From positions 3,348,001 to 3,412,000 of the forward strand of contig CAUJLY010000004.1 of the NCBI GenBank assembly GCA_963281155.1: a DNA stretch of 64,000 nucleotides. The letters are read 5' to 3'. Source of the DNA: Rhabditophanes sp. KR3021 (Eukaryota; Nematoda; Chromadorea; Rhabditida; Alloionematidae). The notes beneath the pieces are model-generated. The model ran no database searches and was not told the origin of the DNA. It saw only the letters and a list, made by a program, of their open reading frames with translations. Both the position numbers and the translations under genes were made by a program. Shown piece by piece: positions 59,761 through 64,000 of this stretch (within the stretch, counting starts at the first letter, position 1; the number at the start of each line of letters is the position of its first letter).

Positions 59761-60047
59761 ATTATCTTAGCCAGCCAAAATAATGATTATATTTTGATTG
59801 ATAATGTATTATAATAAAAGTTTATTTTTTTGAACAATTGTATGGGTGTTTACATTCGAAAGCTTTTGAAATGATTTAACTTCAAACTTTTCCCCTACAA
59901 TACATCACTAACCTAAAAACGATGGAAATTTTCTTTGTATATTTTGGTTGTAGCTATTGAATATTTTTTATATTTGCTCAAGGACATACATTCAAATTGT
60001 GTGCATATTGATATAAATCAACCGTTTATCTAAGTCATTTGTTCAGC

Positions 60048-60767
60048 ATGAAATATTTTGTTCTAATTTTTATATTTTGTAATATTTGTGTCTTTGGCGA
60101 TACTCTCCAAAATGATGAGTTGCGAATTAAACGAAGTGAATATCAAGCAGCTGACAAAGATTGTTTACTTCCAAAAGATGTTGGTAATTGCACTGGTAAT
60201 ATAAAACTTTAGGCAACAAAAGATTGTTTTATGAACTTTTTAGAAAAACATGAAAGATTTTACTTCGATAAAGAATGGAAGGTTTGCCTAGCAATGAAAT
60301 ATTCAGGTAATTTTTACAATACACACATGTGGCTGAAACATCTTTCAGGGTGTGGTGGAAATAATAACAACTTTATGTCCCGCACTGATTGTGAAAAATG
60401 TCTTCATCACGATGGCAGTGCATGTACTGGTCCAACTGAGTCAGTGCCTTTGGTAAAAACAGGCAAAGATTGTGGTTCTTCAGTTTGTCCAAAATCTTTT
60501 AAATGTGTGCATAATGTTTTTTATAATGAGTGCTGTTATGCTTTAGATTTAGGTATCTTTTCCAATTAAATTGAATTTATTAAGTTATATTTAGAATTTA
60601 TTGAGGAAGCTTTTTCTGAAAAATGCCCAAATGGCAAAAAATCTAAAGGAATATTCAGAGATTACTTCCAAGCTACTTTTGGTAAAACTTGCGATGATTT
60701 GATTTGCACGGACAATCAGACATGTGTCCAGGTAAATAAGGAATTTGCAAAGTGCTGTGAGAATTAA
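60048..60767 (+). CDS. secreted Kunitz plus lustrin-type repeat protein
   Basis: Exons 60048-60195, 60244-60306, 60349-60552 and 60595-60767 join in frame to 195 aa, with 40-48-bp introns. Signal peptide MKYFVLIFIFCNICVFGD, then a short propeptide-like stretch ending in a basic site (RIKR). The Kunitz domain is CLLPKDVGNCTE ... RFYFDKEWKVCLAMKYSGCGG...NFMSRTDCEKC, with SGCGGNNNNF spanning intron 2. Two lustrin-like repeats follow (GSSVCPKSFKCVHNVFYNECC, shortened here, and DDLICTDNQTCV ... KCC). It lies 287 bp from the previous Kunitz gene on the same strand and is probably a tandem relative without the thyroglobulin part. Confidence 0.88.
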
Positions 60768-61229
60768 TGTTTGTGGTGGCATTAAAATTTATAAATTACC
60801 ACGCGTATAATTTAATACATATTTGTTTGTTTCAAATGTAATTATTAAAATAAACAATTCATTGCTTTGTAAAAACAAACACTTTGATTATTTATTTTGC
60901 ACAAAAATTTAAGTAATCAGTAAATATTTTATATTTTACTTCCCTATTCTAGACGGCTTTTAAAAAGCAATTTGATGACTTGAATAAACAGTTTAAGAAT
61001 GGAATGTCTTCACACGACTTTTGGCAAAGCACCTTGATTTAGTTGCTCCGACTTTTGTTGATGATAATGCACCCAAAGCATTTTTTGTTCACGAAACGTG
61101 ACAACTCTTGGAACGAATATTGTTAGGTGTTTATAAGACGTTTTGATTTAAGGTTACGCGCCATTTTATGGTTATTTATACCACATACTCATTTGCTTTA
61201 ATCATTCTTTTCATTTAATTGTTTCTAGA
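60768..61229. other. intergenic region with a coding-like relic
   Basis: At 60950-61100 the plus strand reads FKKQFDDLNKQFKNGMSSHD then, after a frameshift, LDLVAPTFVDDNAPKAFFVH before a stop. It is preceded by an acceptor-like TATTCTAG. It looks like a decayed exon; family unknown. GTTTCTAG at 61221-61228 is an acceptor one base before the next ATG. Confidence 0.3.
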
Positions 61230-62750
61230 ATGTCTCGCGCTGCTAAAACTAACCGAAAGAAGATCATCGAAATTTCTGATGACGAATTAGATGGCCCAGC
61301 CGTCCAATCATCCTCGGAAGATGACTTTAAGTTGGAAAATGTCACACAAGAATCATCTACTGATGTCACTGAATCAGCAATTGATTCTGGATCTAATTCC
61401 CCCTCAGATTATGAAGAGACTCCAAAGAAGAAAGACATGCCTGTCAAATCCTCTGCTAAAAAAGGAACTTCCAAGAAAGCAAGCAAAATCCTTAAGACTG
61501 TTACAAAGAACACAAAAGAAAAAGATAGTGATAGTGAGGGAGAGGATGATACATTGTTTGCTAAGAAACCGCAAAACAGAAAAAGAAAAGCTGTCGATGA
61601 GGTTGAGAGAGCTGTCAAAAAAGAAAAAAACGAAAATGGGGAGTCAAAGCCTGCTGCTAAAGGAAAAAAGCCAGACGCGCCAACTGAATTGCCATTCTCA
61701 GTCGAATACTCTAAAACCAGCAAAGGAAGTTGCAAGCACTGCAAAAATACTTTTGAAAAAGGCGAACTTAAGTTGAGTGTCAAGGTGTATGCCGTATTTT
61801 TCATCGGATACATGGATGAGTGGTAAGTTTACTTTACATCTACATACTTTATTACAATAATTTGTAGGTGTCATTTCAATTGCTTCTTCAATCGTGCTCC
61901 GAAAATAAAATTATCCCTTTATAATTTTGCTGGCCTTGATTGGATTGAAGATTCTGATCGTGATCGGATTCAAACTCGGTGTGATCAAATGATTGAAGAA
62001 TATGGTGGTGAAGATGAATTAATCAAAGAATTCATTCCCAAATTTACTGTCAGACAAAAAGAAATTGGATGCAATGGTGGTAGCGATTGTGTCTTTGGGG
62101 GCAAAATTGAGCCTGAACAAATTGCTATGAATAGACTTAAGTCTAATTTTCATCCAGAATGCTTCTTAAAATCTCGCAAGACGTTTTATCGTGGTGATGC
62201 TAGTGGAGCTGATGGATATGCAGACTTATCCGAGGATCAAAAAAACGAAGTCAACGAAAGGTTTGCTCGCGTTAAGAAGGAAATTGAAGAAGAGAATCAG
62301 AAAAGATCGCTTGAAGTTGTTGAAGTAAAGGAAGATGCTCTAAGAGAACAATCTAAAACTATGAGAGAATTGAAAGATAAACTCCTTAGTGTTTACAAGA
62401 AGTCAGATTTGCTCGATTTTTTCGAACGCGATGTTGAATCTTCTAAATTGAAGAAAGAACCTGCTGATAAATTAAGCGAAATCTTGGTATCATTGCTTCT
62501 CTATGGTGTCGCCGGAAATTGCCCATTATGTGATGCAAGTGTCTACTTTAATTATAGACAAGGCGCGTTTGCTTGCAGTAAAAGCAATGGAAAAACGGAA
62601 GTTTGTCTATACAGCAAGAAAAATGCTGAAACTGAATTGTTCAAAGTTCCACAAGGAATTAAATCCGATAAAAAATGGCAAAAACTAAAGATAATTCCTC
62701 AAACTCTTCAACGCAAATATCCTCTTCCAACTATCTTCCATCACGAGTAG
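61230..62750 (+). CDS. PARP1-like protein with zinc fingers and PADR1 domain but no catalytic half
   Basis: Exons 61230-61822 and 61868-62750 give 491 aa. An acidic, Ser/Lys-rich tail of about 160 residues (EISDDELDGP, KKPQNRKRKAVDEVERAVKK) precedes a PARP-type zinc finger (SCKHCKNTF ... WCHFNCFF), a second, irregular one (IGCNGGSDC ... NFHPECFLKSRKTF), and the PADR1/Zn3 region (KDKLLSVYKKSDLLDFFERD, GNCPLCDASVYFNYRQGAFAC). The frame then stops. BRCT, WGR, regulatory and ADP-ribosyltransferase domains of PARP1 are absent, and no further exon is seen in the 220 bp before the next gene. It may bind DNA breaks without modifying targets; that is inference. The N-terminal extension is not in typical PARP1. 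Zinc-finger family call is sure. Confidence 0.88.
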
Positions 62751-62799
62751 CTTACCCTACATTTTATTTCATTTTTAATATTACTTCATTTCAATATTA

Positions 62800-62890
62800 A
62801 TCCATTTTGTAAAAGTGTAACAACACTTAATCTTAGTATTACTACATTTAATTTCAGTGTTACTACCATTAATTCCAGTCTTACTCATTT
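62800..62890. repeat. 21-bp tandem repeat in the 3' end of the PARP-like gene
   Basis: Three 21-bp units (taatttcagtgttactaccat type) at 62828-62890, with a weaker copy upstream, about 80 bp after the stop codon. Confidence 0.7.
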
Positions 62891-62971
62891 AATATTGTAA
62901 TTTTTCTCTATTTTTAAACCTCTTTTTTATCTTCTTGATATTAATTGATTAAATATATTTTGAAATAAATT

Positions 62972-63632
62972 TTATTCACATTGTTTCTTAAAACCATTTA
63001 AATAATTTGTAAATACATGAATTGGATTTGAAAATCTATTACCCAAACGAACTACAATATTCTTGTTCTTGCTATATTCTACTAACAGTTTCGTAGCTTC
63101 GGCGTGAAATAAAAATATTACTGGAATTATAACCTTTTCTTCATTGGTATTTTCAACATCCTTAGCCATAGCAAAGGCATATCCCGTGTCAAAAGAGGAA
63201 TTGTCGTTATTGTCAACTATGATTAAGGAAACTGCCCCAGCTTTTTGAGCGAATTTAGCTTTTGTATGAAAGCTACAAATGCCACGTTTCACAATTGCAA
63301 TTTTATCTCTCACAGTTTCGTTATTTTCATATTCAACGCATCCTTCATATGGCTGTACTGTTATAACATTTGCGGTAACCTAAAAATATTGGATTGCTAA
63401 TATTTAAAAATTGTAAACTTACATGTTTTAAAAATGAAAAATCATCCCCAAAATGAGCAAATCCGCCTAAAAAGGAAGCTTGCTTTCCACCATACGCTGA
63501 ACCACTTAGTATTTGCAATGTTCGCCACTGAGTTGAGTTCGCAACATTATCAAGTTCAATTACTCTTGAATATAAAGAAGCGATTTCATTCATAAATTCA
63601 ATTCCATAGGTACGTTTGAGAACACATTTTGC
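62972..63632 (-). CDS. EDEM3-type protease-associated (PA) domain protein, N-terminal part absent
   Basis: Exons 63632-63423 and 63379-62972 encode about 205 residues. The second exon is a PA domain: RDKIAIVKRGICSFHTKAKF, AQKAGAVSLIIVDNNDNSS, VIIPVIFLFHAEATKLLVEY. Spacing and flanks (LGGFAHFGDDFSFLKH, YEGCVEYENNETV) resemble the C-terminal part of EDEM3, the ER mannosidase-like protein that marks glycoproteins for degradation. The GH47 mannosidase domain is not found upstream within the window; the next sequence on this strand is the end of another gene at 63755. The first exon starts at an acceptor (ACTTTAG), so it either continues an upstream exon or the ATG at 63593 is used. A truncated paralogue or partial gene. 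Confidence 0.65.
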
Positions 63633-63754
63633 CTAAAGTTAACATGAATTTCAAAGATATTTATTTTTGTTTGTACATTACAATATATAAATACAATAAT
63701 GGTAATATTATACAATATTTAAGAAGGATATTCTAGACTAAGCTACATTTATGT

Positions 63755-64000
63755 CTATTGTTTTTTTTCTTTTTGAAGAAAAGATGCTTTCATTCGGGTT
63801 AAGGATTTTATCAGATATCTTGCTAACAATACACATACAGAGCATATACATAATAAGATTGCCAAAGTTAGAAACCATGCGAATAATAATAGCATGATTA
63901 TAGAAAAGAGTTCGTAATAAAATCCTTTTGAAGACATCAAGAAAGAAGATGTATCAGGCAAAAGTCCAACAAAAATTTTGAAATATTTTTGAAAAATAGA
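63755..64000 (-). CDS. C-terminal part of a membrane protein, runs off right edge
   Basis: An open frame enters from the window edge (SIFQKYFKIFVGLLPDTSSF) and ends with a long hydrophobic segment (SIIMLLLFAWFLTLAILLCI) and a basic cytosolic tail ending EKKQ at 63755. Could be a single-pass protein or the last helix of a larger one. Family unknown. Confidence 0.5.
   Translation of the reverse strand, partial: SIFQKYFKIFVGLLPDTSSFLMSSKGFYYELFSIIMLLLFAWFLTLAILLCICSVCVLLARYLIKSLTRMKASFLQKEKKQ

Noticed and set aside
60196..60212. 17-bp intron (GTAATATAAAACTTTAG) in the second Kunitz gene
   Set aside because: Too short to splice; the 48-bp intron ending at CTTTTTAG restores a normal Kunitz frame.

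Overview
The window looks like nuclear DNA from an AT-rich nematode. Evidence: almost all introns are 40-60 bp with GT...TTTAG/TTTCAG ends; there is a complete UNC-87-type gene with seven calponin-like (CLIK-23) repeats, a secreted double ShKT (SXC) protein, a saposin-like protein, a secreted thyroglobulin-1/Kunitz/lustrin-repeat protein and a long DEG/ENaC subunit; and the AP-2 alpha sequence reads as nematode-like. This rests on reading the translations, not on a search. The species cannot be named. No CRISPR array, operon-like prokaryotic structure or virus was seen. I could not confirm any tRNA or rRNA.

Layout. 1-2969 (-): 5' part of an EAG (KCNH1/EGL-2) potassium channel, running off the left edge. 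2970-9595: 6.6 kb without a gene. 9596-12181 (+): ALG3 mannosyltransferase, then the NDUFAF5 complex I assembly factor. 12478-17467 (-): ten-exon DEG/ENaC channel. 19647-23837 (+): AP-2 alpha adaptin. 24548-27908 (+): UNC-87. 28624-30589 (-): Na,K-ATPase alpha relative that stops before the hinge and TM5-10. 31209-31608 (+): ShKT protein. 31757-35263 (-): large TPR protein, probably SKI3/TTC37. 35401-35841 (+): small single-TM protein. 36166-37795 (+): intact CYP3-clan cytochrome P450. 37995-47894 (-): one very large secreted protein built from about 17 divergent repeats of about 140 residues, which I recognise as no known family. 48216-51882 (-): small secreted proteins, a GPAT3/4 relic and a saposin. 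52181-53344 (-): coiled-coil protein. 53928-54625 (-): ribosomal protein L12. 55070-57317 (+): a charged hypothetical protein, then mitochondrial EF-Ts. 58568-60767 (+): two Kunitz-containing secreted proteins. 61230-62750 (+): PARP1-like N-terminal half only. 62972-63632 (-): EDEM3-type PA domain only. 63755-64000 (-): end of a membrane protein.

Three themes recur. (1) The long introns (1.3-1.7 kb) of four host genes all carry decayed, gene-like open frames on the strand opposite the host gene; one is a recognisable GIY-YIG endonuclease-like gene that still has spliceosomal introns. (2) Several genes are half-copies of well-known proteins (Na,K-ATPase, PARP1, EDEM3, GPAT3/4), which suggests duplicated and truncated paralogues. 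(3) Short three-copy tandem repeats of about 20-30 bp sit just past the stop codons of several genes, often containing AATAAA. The main candidate for something undescribed is the giant repeat protein at 38-48 kb, next to a run of other secreted proteins.
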